Source of the DNA: Aculops lycopersici
Lineage: Eukaryota; Arthropoda; Arachnida; Trombidiformes; Eriophyidae
Assembly: GCA_015350385.1 (NCBI GenBank)
Contig: WNKI01000001.1
Location: 1,729,870 to 1,793,869 of the forward strand
Direction of reading: 5' to 3'
DNA: 64,000 nucleotides
In this document: positions 11,901 through 22,735 of the stretch, one piece after another
Layout: each line of letters starts with the position of its first letter
Numbering within the stretch: position 1 is the stretch's first letter
The notes under the pieces: model-generated
The model's database searches: none
What the model was told of the DNA's origin: nothing
Seen by the model: the letters and a program-made list of their open reading frames with translations, nothing else
Made by a program: the position numbers and the translations under genes

Positions 11901-14237
11901 AGGGATTATGTAACTTCTCGCTCATAGGCTATTCCAGTTGGATTGTTGTTGTTGTTGTCGTTGTGCTGATCCTATGCTACGCCCTGCATGCAACGTGTTA
12001 ACTAGACGAGAAGCGCGGCGCCAGATGCGACTCTTTCCATTGCACTGCCACCGAGGACCTAGCGACAAGTTTCTAGGGCGCACAATTGCGTTGAACGATG
12101 CTGAGGCAAAAGTTTGCTGCCTGGTATCAGTTTATATTTAAGTCTCATCTTTTCAGTTAGTAGTCAGTCGGAATCGACCGACAGCCAGCGAGATGACTGT
12201 CGACAATTGAACCGCTCACATGGGACAATGCAACTCGTGCGCAGATCAACCCGGTGGCTTAACGATGATCGATGCTCTCCTCTCTATGATCGCAGGCAAA
12301 CTACAACACGTCGCTTGCTCACCAACATGATCTGGGGGAGGAGGAGGAGGGGGAGGAAGAGGAGGAGGAGGAGAAGAAGAAGGTTGACTTCTAGCTTCTT
12401 TTCGGCCCAGTCTCATTATATAAGAGCAGCGGCGGCCACCGAGTTGATTGTTTCTTGCGTAAGCATGACCAGCGGCAAGTGCGTATAAAACTTTTGCTCT
12501 TTTTAAATGGTGCCACGGAGGCTCTCTCCCTCTTGCCTTGCTTGTCCAGTTTGTCAAAGCCAAAAGCGTTAAATTAATGACCAATATTTTGGTTGTAGGA
12601 GAAGCAGAAAGAAAAGATCTCCCAGAGAAACTCTAGAAGAAATATGATTTCCAAATGGATCAGCGCCAACATCTTGGACCTGCGAGTCGCGAAAGTCGCG
12701 ACTTGACTGGTGCTCACACTACCTTCAACGGAAGCGGAGCTAAAGCGAACAAGTGGTCGCACAGAAACGATCTCTTTCTCTCTTTCTCCAACACAAACCA
12801 ATTGGCCAGAGTTATTACCATGAATTGTGACAGCAGTTTCTCTTCGACTTTTCTAGTTGCTGCTGCTGCTGCTGCTACTACTACTGCTACTGCCTACAAC
12901 AACAACGCCAACTTGATTGGCGGACGGCGCGCTTAAATCGGCGCTCAAGTTACACAGAAGTCAGTTGACTTTCAAGTGAAACAGATTGCCGCTACGTCCA
13001 CGTCTACCGCCAGCCGAATGGCTAGCGAATGGCGGCAAATATGATTGATTTGCATTTTGCTGACTCGATGGCCGCACCGATTTACCTACACTTGCCGCCA
13101 ATTTGCTGGCCAGTTGAACGCTCGATTGAATACTAAGTAGTGGTAGTATTAGAGGAGGCGGTAGAATTATTGCTGCAGTAGCATCGACTACAACAACATT
13201 AGCAGCAGTAGCAATGGCGGCCAACATTGGCAACCTGCCACCGAGAGGATTGAGTCGGCAGCTTAAGTGAGCCGGTTGCTTTGACTTACTCGTTGCTGTT
13301 GCTGTCGCTGCTCACGCTGCAGCATCTGGCGCGAGTTCCGGTGCATAGCGACGCAAACTGCAGTGCTGCAGTGAGGCGCCAACACAATGCACAACGGCGA
13401 CGCATGATGACGAGGCGTTGGAGTTAACGTGGTCGTCGGCGGCGGCGTCACTAGCATAGCGGCCAATTTGACAGGCGCATCACTAGCGAGTCGAGTTGGG
13501 CCAGCCAGCCAGCCAGCCAGTCAGCTAGTGCAATGCAGTGATCTCAGTGCCGTGCGCCGACATTTCGAGTGACTCCGTCGCCTCCGAGTTGGATCAAATC
13601 AAACAAGTGCCATTTTCTCGGCTGCCTATCTGTCTGTTGTGCCCGAGCGCGATTATTGGCGACTTCCGGCGGACGCGCTGTCGCTATGTGCGCTATGCGC
13701 TCAAGCAGTCGCTGGTTTCAACGCGCTTATTGCGACGGGCGGCATAGTTGAGTTGAGTTGGGTTGAGTGGAGTGGCGGACTAGCTGGATGGCTGACGACC
13801 AACGATGTAGCTCGTCAGTTAGTCAGTCAGTCTGTCAGTCGTCAGCAAGTTGGTGGAAAAAGTGAAGCGGTATACTTTTTTGCCCTCCGCCACTGAGCAG
13901 CAGCAGTAGCAGCAGCAGCAGCGTGGAGATGGTGATAGCGATCGTGAACAAAAACCGCCGAGCGGCGTGTCGTCGGTCGGCGGAAGTGACGCGCGCAATT
14001 GGCAATCGGAATCTAGAATAAGAGTTCAGCTAGACTCTTCGCGCAAAGCGAATCAATTGGTCCGCAGTTTTACTCAAGTTCGGTTTAGTTTGGTTTTCCC
14101 GCTCGCTTGACTTCCATGACAAATCATCCGAATTTAGCGATGCCGAACCAGAAAGCCCAACTTGTCCACGATTTCGGCTAACTTTTCTTTGCTGTTGGAG
14201 CAAGCAAGGAGCCAGCTTGTTGACAGTAGAAACCAAA

Positions 14238-14261
14238 AGAGAGAGAGAGAGAGAGAGAGAG
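14238..14261. repeat. (GA)n microsatellite
   Basis: Twelve uninterrupted GA units in non-coding DNA. Confidence 0.85.
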
Positions 14262-15123
14262 GGGAGAGAAGAGACCAACTAGATGGTTACGCTCCGTTGG
14301 TCTCAGTCCTCCGCTTGGCGAGAGAGCGAGCTGGTGGCGAGTTTGCTTGCTGTTACTCGAATTCTGACTCAAGTTTCTCGCGATGAGAGCGCAGCCAAGT
14401 TGAGTCAACGAGCCGGAAGTTGCAGTTTACACTTACCGGCGCCACCAATGGTCAGCCAGTTGGCAAGCTACTTCCGGCCACTTGTCGGTGAGTCTGGTAG
14501 ATTGTGCTTCCACTTCCGGTTTGGCAGATGAGTCGAGTTTGGTGAGAAAGGGAGGGAGAGGAACGTAGCGACGGCAAGCTATAGGCGCGCGTGGCGCTAT
14601 GTTCCCTTCCGTTCGAGCCACACAAACTGAAGGCCAAAACTCGAGCACAAATACAAACACCACCACCACCACCACCACCACCAACAACAACAATGATCTG
14701 AGAATCTCCTATAACGAGGGCTGAAAACGTGTACAAACTGCACAAAAGGGGAAGACAATTGCTGCTGGGAGCTCTCACTCAGTTGCTCACTTATAGGCCT
14801 TGTTTTGTCTGCTCGGTAGCTTGATGTTGCATGGCATCTACTACATTGCAGGTTGCAATGCAGGTTTTTACGTGAAATTTACCTTCTAGGAAACAAAAGG
14901 AGGAAGAAGAAAAAGTCAATTTCAAACTCAAAATTGAGGCGACGAGCGCTAGGTGCCCGCTGCTTGGGGGAGGATCGAATTGCACTTTGATTGTCACTGG
15001 CGCTTGTAAATAAATTTTGAGTTCGAGTGAGCGAGTTGATGAGGAGAACAATAATAATGGTAATTGTCTATGTCGTTGGGTGAGAGTTTATTGTTTCCTC
15101 ATTACGCGGGTTGCCGCTGCAAC

Positions 15124-15189
15124 TGCTGCTGCTGCTGCTGGTGCTGGTGCTGGTGCTGGTGCTGGTGCTGGTGCTGGTGCTGCTGCTGC
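15124..15189. repeat. (GCTGGT)n/(GCT)n compound repeat
   Basis: GCT units, then about seven GCTGGT units, then GCT again. All three plus-strand frames stay open across it, which creates spurious Ala/Gly or Leu/Val open frames. Confidence 0.85.
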
Positions 15190-15304
15190 AAGTGCATTAT
15201 TACCAATATCATATAGCTCGCAACTATAATAATAGTAATGATAATAATATATCAATTTGTGTGAGTTGTGACTTGGATCGATTTGCGTGGCCATCAAATC
15301 TGCA

Positions 15305-18300
15305 TCATTCATCGGCCGACGCCGCGACGGCCATTTGGTTTACAGTGGTCGCTATGGTTGGCGACGATATCGCATTCGCACTCGCAATCGTATTGTTGGC
15401 CGGCGATGCAGTTGGCGCTGCCGTTGCACTGACTAGTTGGCGGCGCGTCGTCGAGTCGTTGAAGTGAGTTGAGTTGTTGGTGGTCGTTGTTGTTGCTGTT
15501 ACTCGGCCGCGCCAATCGTTCTCATCGTTCTCCTCCTCGTGGCCACCAATTTCTCTCCCATTGTCTCTCATTGTCGCGGTCGTCGTGGTTTGGCTTTGCA
15601 ACTTGTCGCTGTTGGTGTTGGTATCTTCAATGTTGTTACTGCCATAGTAATCTGATTGGCAGCTCGCCGTAGTCGTCGTCGCCGCCGCCGCCCCTAACTT
15701 ATCCTTGCAATCAGATTGGCGAGACCGCGGCAGAGATCCGTCGCCGATTGTAGAAATATTAACACCAACGAGACCCTCCTCGCTTGCAACGTTTAGCTTG
15801 TTGCTCGTCGGCGGCAGCAGCGGCGGCGGTGGCGGCGGCGGCGAGACAGCCGCAATGTTTTTGCTAGCCGATGCTCTTTGCGGCTGCTGTCTCCGAATTG
15901 GTTGTGTTGTCGGCGCCGCCGCTAACACTTGCTGCTGCTGCTGTTGCTTTTGGTTTTGATTCTGCGTTTGGGTTTGGTCTTGAGCTTGAGCTTGAGTTTG
16001 GTCTTGGCGACTTGGTCTTGGTGCTGCTGTCGGCGGCCGCCTGCTTGTTTCTTGTCTCGCCACCTCGTCATCCTCGTCCAAAACCATGGCGACTCTCTTG
16101 CTGCTAGCAACGCGACCAACTGGAACACAAGAGTCTAGATTTTCGCCTTCGTTCAGATCCCCCTCCCCCTCCTCATCGCCTTGAATTTGGTTTCGCTCTC
16201 GGTTTTGCTGGTTGTCTTTGTTGTCGTTGAAAGCTTGCTCCTCTTCCTCTTGTTCCACGTCTTCGTCGTCGTCGTCTCCGTCGTCGTCCATCTCATCGTC
16301 GTCTTCGTCGTTTTCCTCCTCTTCATCTTCCTCCTCTTCCTCCTCCTCCTCCTCCTCTTCCACGTCTTCCTCAACTTCTCCCTCCTCCTCCGGCTCTAGA
16401 TACTCCTCTTCGTCTTGCAAATACTCGCACTCGGTTAGCTCGCTCGTCGATCTGCTCGCCTCGCCCTCCGACTCGTCGTTTGTCCGCCGAGTGGCTCGCT
16501 GATGGTGGCCGGCGACTCGCTTGTTATCCAGTCGGCCGCCTAGACGAAGCCGTTTCATGATTGTGGGTTTCATCGAAGGCGGCGCCAGGGAGCCAGCAGG
16601 TGACTGTTGTAGTTGAGCTCCGTGGCTCGTTGGTTGGCGCGAGAGGTGAGCGTTGTGGTGTTGGTGGTGTTGGTGGTGCGACGAGGGTCCAGTTAGCAGG
16701 TGGAAGTTTGGAGGCGGCCGCATTTGCTGGCTGTTGCTGCTGCTGCTGCTGTTGCCACTAATGCTGTCATCTAAAAGGTTGTGAGTTGATTGGTGGTGGT
16801 GGTGGTGGTGGGGGTGGTGGAGGTGACTTTGAAGATGCTGATGGACTTGGTGCTGGTGCTGGTGCTGGTTCTGGTAGGAGTGGCCGTGATGCTGATTATG
16901 TGTCGTTGTCGTTGAATTCGTTGAGCTACTTGGAGGTGGAATCGACGGTGACCTTATGACTCCATTTGGCGGGTAGTGACGCTGTTGGTTGTGGTTGTGG
17001 TGCTGTGGTTGTCCAGTACCAACTTGACCGGCCACTTGTTGTTGGATTCCCTCAACAACAGTGGAGTTTGCCGACGAGGATGCCGTGGAGGAACTCGAGG
17101 AGCTTACCTGTGGCATTTGCTTTCGTTGAATCTTCTTCAATTTGGCCCTTTGATTCTGGAACCAAACTTGAACTATCCGAACACTGAGGCCCGTTTCCCG
17201 TGCCAACTGCTCGCGCACTTTTCTGCACGGCTTCTGACTTTGGTCAAAGGAATTCTTGAAGGCTCGCCTCTGGCTCGTGGTCAGTATGGTGCGCGGCCTC
17301 TTCGGTCCCCGGCGGCCGTCGATGCGTCCCGTGCTCGTGGAGTTGGTGGTGGTTGTTGATGTTGTCACTGGATTCAAATTAGTTTGTTGCAGGTGGCTGC
17401 CTTTGATCGATGCTCTTTTGCTGTTATTATTGCTACTATAATTTGTATTGCCTTGTTGCTTGTGTGACTGTGACTGTGAATGATTCTGGTGGATTTGGTT
17501 GTGGTGGCGGTTACTCGCTTGATTGCCGTTACTGCTATTTTGGTTACTACTACTACTACTATTATTATTATTATTATTATTATTATTGCTCACTTGCCTA
17601 CTTGTGGCTTGACCCGTTTTCGTTGTTCCAACCGAGAGCGCAAGCATCGAGAGACTCGACCAAATGGGCGACTGCTCTTCTCCCCCTCCACCTGCCGCCG
17701 CTGCTTCTCTGCTGCTTCCGGTTCCGGTGCAAAGAAATTGCTCGTCGGCACACCTGCCGCTTGGTATCTGTTGTGCGGCTGTCATTGGTTCGAGTTGCGT
17801 CATCGTGGTGGTCGTCGTTTTTGTCGCCGCCGCCACTACTGGTGCTCTTGTGGTTGAAGCTGTCGCCGCCGTCGTCGTCGTCATTGTCGCTTGATTAGCT
17901 GTCGTGTCGTATGAAGCTTCCTCTATTACAGAGTGGTTATTTTGGTTGCTTATGCTCGTCAACTCGTCTATTGCATTCTGGTGATGACGATGGTGGTGGT
18001 TTTGATTTATGTTGTTGTTGCTGCTGTTGCTGTTGCAATTGCTGCCGCTAATGATCGTTGAGGTTGAGATTGAGGACTGCTGAGTTGAGATCGTCGAGAT
18101 GTTGTTGTTTTGGTTGTAGTTATCGTTTGAATTGCTGTTGTTGTTGTTATTGCTTCCATCTTGGCCATTGATCAAGTTGCCGCTTAAAAGTGGGTGCTGA
18201 TATAGATAGTCGCTATTATCCTGCATTACAATTCCCATTGAATGCTGCTGCTGCTGCTGCTGTTGCTGGTGACGCAACGCCGCTAGCTGATTAAAGTCCT

Positions 18301-18925
18301 GATTGCATAGAATCCTTCTGTCGCCCAGCAGGTGCAATTGCTCGCCTGTGGTGAGGATTTTGTGACACTTGTTACAGGTAAAGCATTTCAAATGATACAC
18401 TCGCTGCCTGATTCCCTCGACTCGTTGCACTAGCTCGCCCATATCAATTGTCTCCTGGCAAGCGAAACACTTTGGCCCAAAGCGGCGCCAATAGTCGGCC
18501 TTGCAGTAGAGTTTGCCCTGAATCTCGAAACATTGATCGATTAATTTCGCCCGACACTCGTTGCACCTAACACAATCCTGGTGCCAGTTTAAGTCGATCA
18601 CCGAGAATATAAATCGGTCTCTAATTGGCTTCTGGCAACCGGCGCAGTGGTTGTCGTTGTTTATTGTTAATGGTTGTTGTTGTTGTTGTTGTTGTTGGTA
18701 TTGAGCTGAATTATTGTTTACGTTTGTGTTGCTGCTCGAATTGGTGGTTGCTGTTGCTACTGTTTCGGCTGCTGCTACTGCTACTGGCTGATTGGTTGTC
18801 GCTGTTGCGCCGGTGGTTGTTGTTGTTGTTAATTGAGTTGAAAGAGGCGCTAGTTGCGGCAACATCGAGGCGACATCGTCAACGAGGCCGTAGTCTTCGT
18901 GGCTGGATGTTGTTATTTGTTGCAT
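15305..18925 (-). CDS. Lmx1: Lmx1-type LIM-homeodomain transcription factor
   Basis: A 1,206-residue frame begins at the first ATG (18925); an in-frame stop lies upstream at 18994-18992, and the 18 codons between them have no ATG. LIM domain 1 spans about 94-144 (ligands C94, C97, H115, C118, C121, C124, C141, D144) and LIM domain 2 about 153-210 (C153, C156, H178, C181, C184, C187, C207, D210). The homeodomain spans about 541-600, with W588 in WFQNQR and the RGPKRPRTILTT start typical of the Lmx1 subfamily. These are nuclear factors that bind AT-rich sites and pattern neurons and limbs. The protein is about three times the usual Lmx1 length (roughly 380-400): extra Gln, Asn, Thr and His tracts, plus a strongly acidic Glu/Asp block in the C-terminal half. 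All domains lie in one exon, unlike typical Lmx1 genes. A consensus splice donor lies just after the homeodomain (17108|17107), so a shorter spliced form is possible. Confidence 0.9.
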   Translation of the reverse strand: MQQITTSSHEDYGLVDDVASMLPQLAPLSTQLTTTTTTGATATTNQPVAVAAAETVATATTNSSSNTNVNNNSAQYQQQQQQQQPLTINNDNHCAGCQKPIRDRFIFSVIDLNWHQDCVRCNECRAKLIDQCFEIQGKLYCKADYWRRFGPKCFACQETIDMGELVQRVEGIRQRVYHLKCFTCNKCHKILTTGEQLHLLGDRRILCNQDFNQLAALRHQQQQQQQQHSMGIVMQDNSDYLYQHPLLSGNLINGQDGSNNNNNSNSNDNYNQNNNISTISTQQSSISTSTIISGSNCNSNSSNNNINQNHHHRHHQNAIDELTSISNQNNHSVIEEASYDTTANQATMTTTTAATASTTRAPVVAAATKTTTTTMTQLEPMTAAQQIPSGRCADEQFLCTGTGSSREAAAAGGGGEEQSPIWSSLSMLALSVGTTKTGQATSRQVSNNNNNNNNNSSSSSNQNSSNGNQASNRHHNQIHQNHSQSQSHKQQGNTNYSSNNNSKRASIKGSHLQQTNLNPVTTSTTTTNSTSTGRIDGRRGPKRPRTILTTSQRRAFKNSFDQSQKPCRKVREQLARETGLSVRIVQVWFQNQRAKLKKIQRKQMPQVSSSSSSTASSSANSTVVEGIQQQVAGQVGTGQPQHHNHNQQRHYPPNGVIRSPSIPPPSSSTNSTTTTHNQHHGHSYQNQHQHQHQVHQHLQSHLHHPHHHHHHQSTHNLLDDSISGNSSSSSNSQQMRPPPNFHLLTGPSSHHQHHQHHNAHLSRQPTSHGAQLQQSPAGSLAPPSMKPTIMKRLRLGGRLDNKRVAGHHQRATRRTNDESEGEASRSTSELTECEYLQDEEEYLEPEEEGEVEEDVEEEEEEEEEEEDEEEENDEDDDEMDDDGDDDDEDVEQEEEEQAFNDNKDNQQNRERNQIQGDEEGEGDLNEGENLDSCVPVGRVASSKRVAMVLDEDDEVARQETSRRPPTAAPRPSRQDQTQAQAQDQTQTQNQNQKQQQQQQVLAAAPTTQPIRRQQPQRASASKNIAAVSPPPPPPPLLPPTSNKLNVASEEGLVGVNISTIGDGSLPRSRQSDCKDKLGAAAATTTTASCQSDYYGSNNIEDTNTNSDKLQSQTTTTATMRDNGREIGGHEEENDENDWRGRVTATTTTTNNSTHFNDSTTRRQLVSATAAPTASPANNTIASANAISSPTIATTVNQMAVAASADE

Positions 18926-21154
18926 GTTGTCTTGTTTGTCGGTCCCTCCTCGCCAGTTGCCGTTATCTTTCCTATCCACTTGGCGAGCTAACTAGCTTGG
19001 CAGCTGAACCCCGAGCGCAACAAAGTCTCGCTAGGCTAGCGCTAGCACAATGAACCAGACTGACTGACTGACTGGATCGCCGGGCCACCGCTGGTGCTGG
19101 TGCTGCAAATGTCACTGCCACTGCCACTGTTATTGCTTAAGCAAGCAGCGAGCGCCCAACTCTCACCTCTACCTCTACTGACCTCACGCGCGCATCAACC
19201 ACTTGTGTGCTGTTGCTGCCGTCTTTGCAACGAGCTTTGCAAATCAACTAAACTAAACTAAACTCAGCGGCCACAACGGCGACCAGATTAACTGACTGAC
19301 TATCTGTCTACTCGGTGTTCCGTGGGTGGCGTCGCTGGCGCCGCTTCATTTGCAGCCTTCTGGTGACAATCCAACTTTTTTCCCTACTCTCTCTCACTCT
19401 CTCTCTCGCTTTGCTAACTGGTGATATGATACTCGCCAACTTGTCGCGCTGTGCAGTCACCGACTAGACCGTTTCACACACTTCCCCTTCGAGGACCAGT
19501 TGTTAGAATGAGATGAGATGAGATGAGATGAGCCAAGTTGGAAGTGTGAGTTTGTGTTAGACTCATCGGTTTGTCTTATGTTTGGCGCAAACGCCGCCGC
19601 CGCCGCTGCTACTTCAAGTTCACACTTGCAGCCACGACGATTGTAGTTGTAGCACCAGCCACCAACAACAACCACCGAGCAAGCAAGCGAACAAGTAACA
19701 ACAATGGAAACTTGTCGCTTCACTTTCACGCAGTCGCCGTGGGTACCCTTGTTTGGTTATGATTTAGAGGCGCTAGGCGGCGCTTCCAGTCGGCCCAAGC
19801 GCAAATTGGACCGAGCAGCAGGGCCGCTTGGCGCTGGTACAGAAATGTTTGTCACTGTGTTCATATACATGTACAGTTTTTGGTCTCGTTTCGAACCTGC
19901 TGTGGTCTTTTTTCAAAATTTTTTCACTCCCTTTGGGCCGACTAGACCGAGACCAATGGTCGTGGTCGTAGTCTTGGCTTAGTGGGGTAAAAATATACCA
20001 TCCTCATTAACACCTGTGGCCCCTGATCGTGCCTCTTTCAACTTGAAGTATGCCGCTCAAGTCAGTGGTATTCGGTGCATTTCAGTTGTTCAATCTACAT
20101 TTGACAGATTTTACTATGCAGGTGAGGAGCACCAATACCAAATGTTGCAGCAACCACCAGTTGCTGTGCAAGCTACTGCTGAAACTCTCGCGTCCACTTT
20201 AGTCAATAGGAAGAACTTAGCGTCATTTTGGACCGACCAAGTCCAGAGGATTGTCTTTACGAATGCACTTTTCTAAGCGAGTTTTGTATTCCGGTTGACC
20301 ATAGCGTTCAGTATTTGGATTGAGTTTCCAGTTTGACTTGTACAATTTATCACATTAGAAGTCCCATGTCCTCAACTATGACCAACTAAAGTCAAGCGGG
20401 TTGGCAAGAGATTTTGTGCTGACAGATTTGGAAAAGTTATACTACCTCGAGGAACAATCGAAGGATCACGGCGCAACCATGTCATTTCAACCGAGTTGCA
20501 CGCATCACTTTATGAATGGCGACGACCTTACGCTAAAGCGGAAGTTGCCAAGCTCTCTTGCAAATCTCCAGAATGATGACCTCTCCTCAATCAAAGACAT
20601 TGAAGGGGAGTGCATGAGTACCAGTGAGAGATTTACAAGCTCATTGAGTGAGTTTACGCGCAAGTTATCAAGCTTAAGGGCGAGTATGTTGAAGAATAAA
20701 AGCATTTTATTGCGCTAGCTAGTCATTTTCTATACGAGTGCGAGATTTTGAAATAGCTGATTGTTAACTCAATCCAGTCAGGTAATAGCAAGGTAGTTAC
20801 CCAAGGAGGAGATCGGGTTCCCTTTCGGAGAAAGAGTTGGGCGTCCATATCAACACCACAACATTTTGAAGCGTGGAATTGGGTTCTGGTTCAGCAGTGA
20901 CAATCTGAACTTCATAAAACGAGTATTAGATGCCCCATCAATGACCATAATATACTTGAGTGGAGGCCAGTGCCGAGAAGTCTATGCAACAGTTGAAATA
21001 AATGATAAGTAATGAGGAGCGGGAGAAAGGAATAAATGGATCCAGGAATTTGAAAGAGAATAGAGGATTCAACAGGTGAAATATGCAACTCGTTTAATTC
21101 TTTCAAACAACTGATCTTATATCTGAACGCGAAAATGAACTCGAGAGCTCAAAT
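18926..21154. other. Lmx1 upstream region and lipase 3' flank
   Basis: This contains the presumed promoter and 5' untranslated region of the Lmx1-type gene and an (ATGAG)n repeat at 19508-19532. From about 19.98 kb onward it holds several short non-ATG open frames. One of them (20016-20276) contains a FYYA...HQ string resembling the C-terminal part of methionine sulfoxide reductase A; another (20401-20718) is Ser/Leu-rich and unrecognised. Neither is called as a gene. Confidence 0.4.
19508..19532. repeat. (ATGAG)n pentanucleotide repeat
   Basis: Five copies of ATGAG in tandem in non-coding sequence upstream of the Lmx1-type gene. Confidence 0.85.
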
Positions 21155-22586
21155 CTAATCAGAGTTTTGGTTCAAGATTTTAATAACGGGACGTGAGACG
21201 TACTCGTCCACCTCAGTTCCAGCCAACAAGTCCAAGTGGTTGTACTCTGGGATGTCAATGTGCTTAGGTGGCTTTGGAGTGTGCACCATGGACTTGAGCT
21301 TCTCAACTGTGTTTGGGTCGGCCACTATATCGTTAGTTCCGGAGACGAGCACCCAGTTTTGTACCCTTAGGTCTGAGACCTCGTAGGCAGGAACTCTCAC
21401 ATTCGAGCCGGCGAAGATGTTGCGCGGCTGTTCGGGTTGTTCACAGTATCGGTCAAAACTCTTGGATGAGATTTGCTTAAACACGTGAGACAAAACGTTT
21501 GTCTCCAAGTTGGTCTGGTAGTCCCTGCTTGGGCCAAAGAGAGCCCTTAGGTATTGGGGGACAGTGGCGTACTTGTTCTTCTGGTTGTTCGAGGGCTCAA
21601 TGATCGACTTTCTCACTGTTTCCGCCGGAAAGAAGCTTGGAGCGAGGTCGAGTGTCGATGGACACAATCTGTCATAGTAGAAGGGATCGAGGAAGGTGAA
21701 GTAAATAAACGGAATGGCTGGTCCCACTTGGATGAAGTTTCTCACTTCACGGGCTTGATCTCGAGCGCGAGCTAGGAAAGCCATGAGAGTTGGAGTTGAG
21801 AGGGAGTAGGTGTAGATGGTGACCTCCTCTGAGCCAGTCAATTCTTTGACCTTGTTAATTTGAGAGTCCAAGTCCAGGGAAATGATTTCGTCGAGTCCGT
21901 GTAGCCAGGAATGTTTTAACCTTGGTAAATCCTCCAACTCACGGCTTTCCAATGAGCTCAATGGCGAGTAGTCGCCCGAGTTGATCTTAGCCTGAACCTT
22001 TGGATCGGCGGCGTATCTCTTGTTCTCAGCGTTACTTCCTCGAGTTCCAATCAACCAAACATCGTAACCCTCGTTGGCCAGAGCAAAGGCAACCGATCTC
22101 TGCGAGCTAGTGGTCTTTTGGCCCTCGGCACGTGGCCATGGTTCTGGGTGATGCTGCTTGCTCGAGACAGCCAAATAGGAGGCCATATCAACATTGAATC
22201 CATGGAACATCAAAACAGGTACCTTGTGTAGCTTCTTACGATCGGCCAGTGGATTGATTAGGTGGACGATGTTGGTGATGTAACCATCATCGGCGGCCAC
22301 ATAGTGGTTCTCGTATTGGAAACCGGATCTCTCAATCAGCCCTTGCTGCAGTGGTTTGCATCGGTGTTTGTGATGTGAGAGTTCAGGTTAGAAAATGGAT
22401 CTCGACAAGATAGCCAAGTTGACATCGGTCTTCTCAAGGGACATTAACACTTACCGCAGTCAGTTCGATGGCGTCGTCGTTGCCCGAGTCGTTGATTAAC
22501 ATTTGCTTGAAAAGGTCGCGATTGTACTCGCAACGGGCAAATCCAAAGAGGCACAAGGCCAGCAAAGCGGAGATAGCTACCTTCAT
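21155..22586 (-). CDS. Secreted acid-lipase-family alpha/beta hydrolase (two exons)
   Basis: Exon 1 is 22586-22455, from ATG to donor GCG|GTAAGTG; the intron is 22454-22346 (109 bases, acceptor CTGCAG); exon 2 is 22345-21155. Both junctions are phase 0 and give 440 residues. Residues 1-19 (MKVAISALLALCLFGFARC) form a signal peptide. The joined sequence then has the family N terminus (GLIERSGFQYENHY...DGYITNIVH), the oxyanion-side HGFNVDMASY, and GYDVWLIGTRGSNAENKR, all characteristic of lysosomal/gastric acid lipases, which hydrolyse triglycerides or steryl esters. The nucleophile region reads IYTYSLST, with Ser225 where the family has GHSQG, so both elbow glycines are replaced. The acid (GTNDIVADP) and histidine (EYNHLD) segments are intact. 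It may be active, altered in specificity, or a pseudoenzyme. It is the only gene here with a clearly supported internal coding intron. Confidence 0.85.
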
Positions 22587-22728
22587 TGATTGATCATTAA
22601 GTACACGTCACGTTGGTCAGTCTAGATTCCTGTCTATCTTTCTTTAGGTTTTCCAAACTTTGAATGCGATATCCAGATTGATCGTTGAGATGAGAGCAAA
22701 AGATGCAGCAGGGATTGGTGTAAAATCC

Positions 22729-22735
22729 AAATATA
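22729..22735 (-). promoter_or_regulatory. Possible TATA box of the lipase gene
   Basis: On the minus strand CTATATTTGG lies about 145 bases upstream of the lipase ATG. With a start site about 30 bases downstream, the 5' untranslated region would be about 115 bases. The motif match is the only evidence. Confidence 0.25.

Larger units (their letters stand above)
8933..15304. other. Long non-coding stretch between tRNA and Lmx1
   Basis: About 6.4 kb with only short, compositionally simple frames and no recognisable protein. Short tandem repeats are scattered through it: (GCCC)n near 11444-11462, (CCAG)n near 13500-13520, (GA)n at 14238-14261, (CAC)n at 14657-14682 and (GCTGGT)n at 15124-15189. 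It lies 3' of the minus-strand Lmx1-type gene. A regulatory role for that gene would be inference. Confidence 0.5.

Noticed and set aside
12246..12584. 112-residue minus-strand frame with a Pro-rich run
   Set aside because: The Pro run is a GGA/GGC repeat on the other strand; no domain and no non-repetitive coding signal.
18926..18979. GTG-initiated extension of the Lmx1-type frame, and similar GTG/TTG starts of the channel, the Gln-rich protein, the BH3-like protein, the lipase and RPP30
   Set aside because: Eukaryotic translation starts at ATG; the first in-frame ATG was used, or for the lipase an upstream exon was found.
20401..20718. 105-residue Ser/Leu-rich frame
   Set aside because: No ATG at the start, no recognised domain, and no splice signals that would join it to anything.
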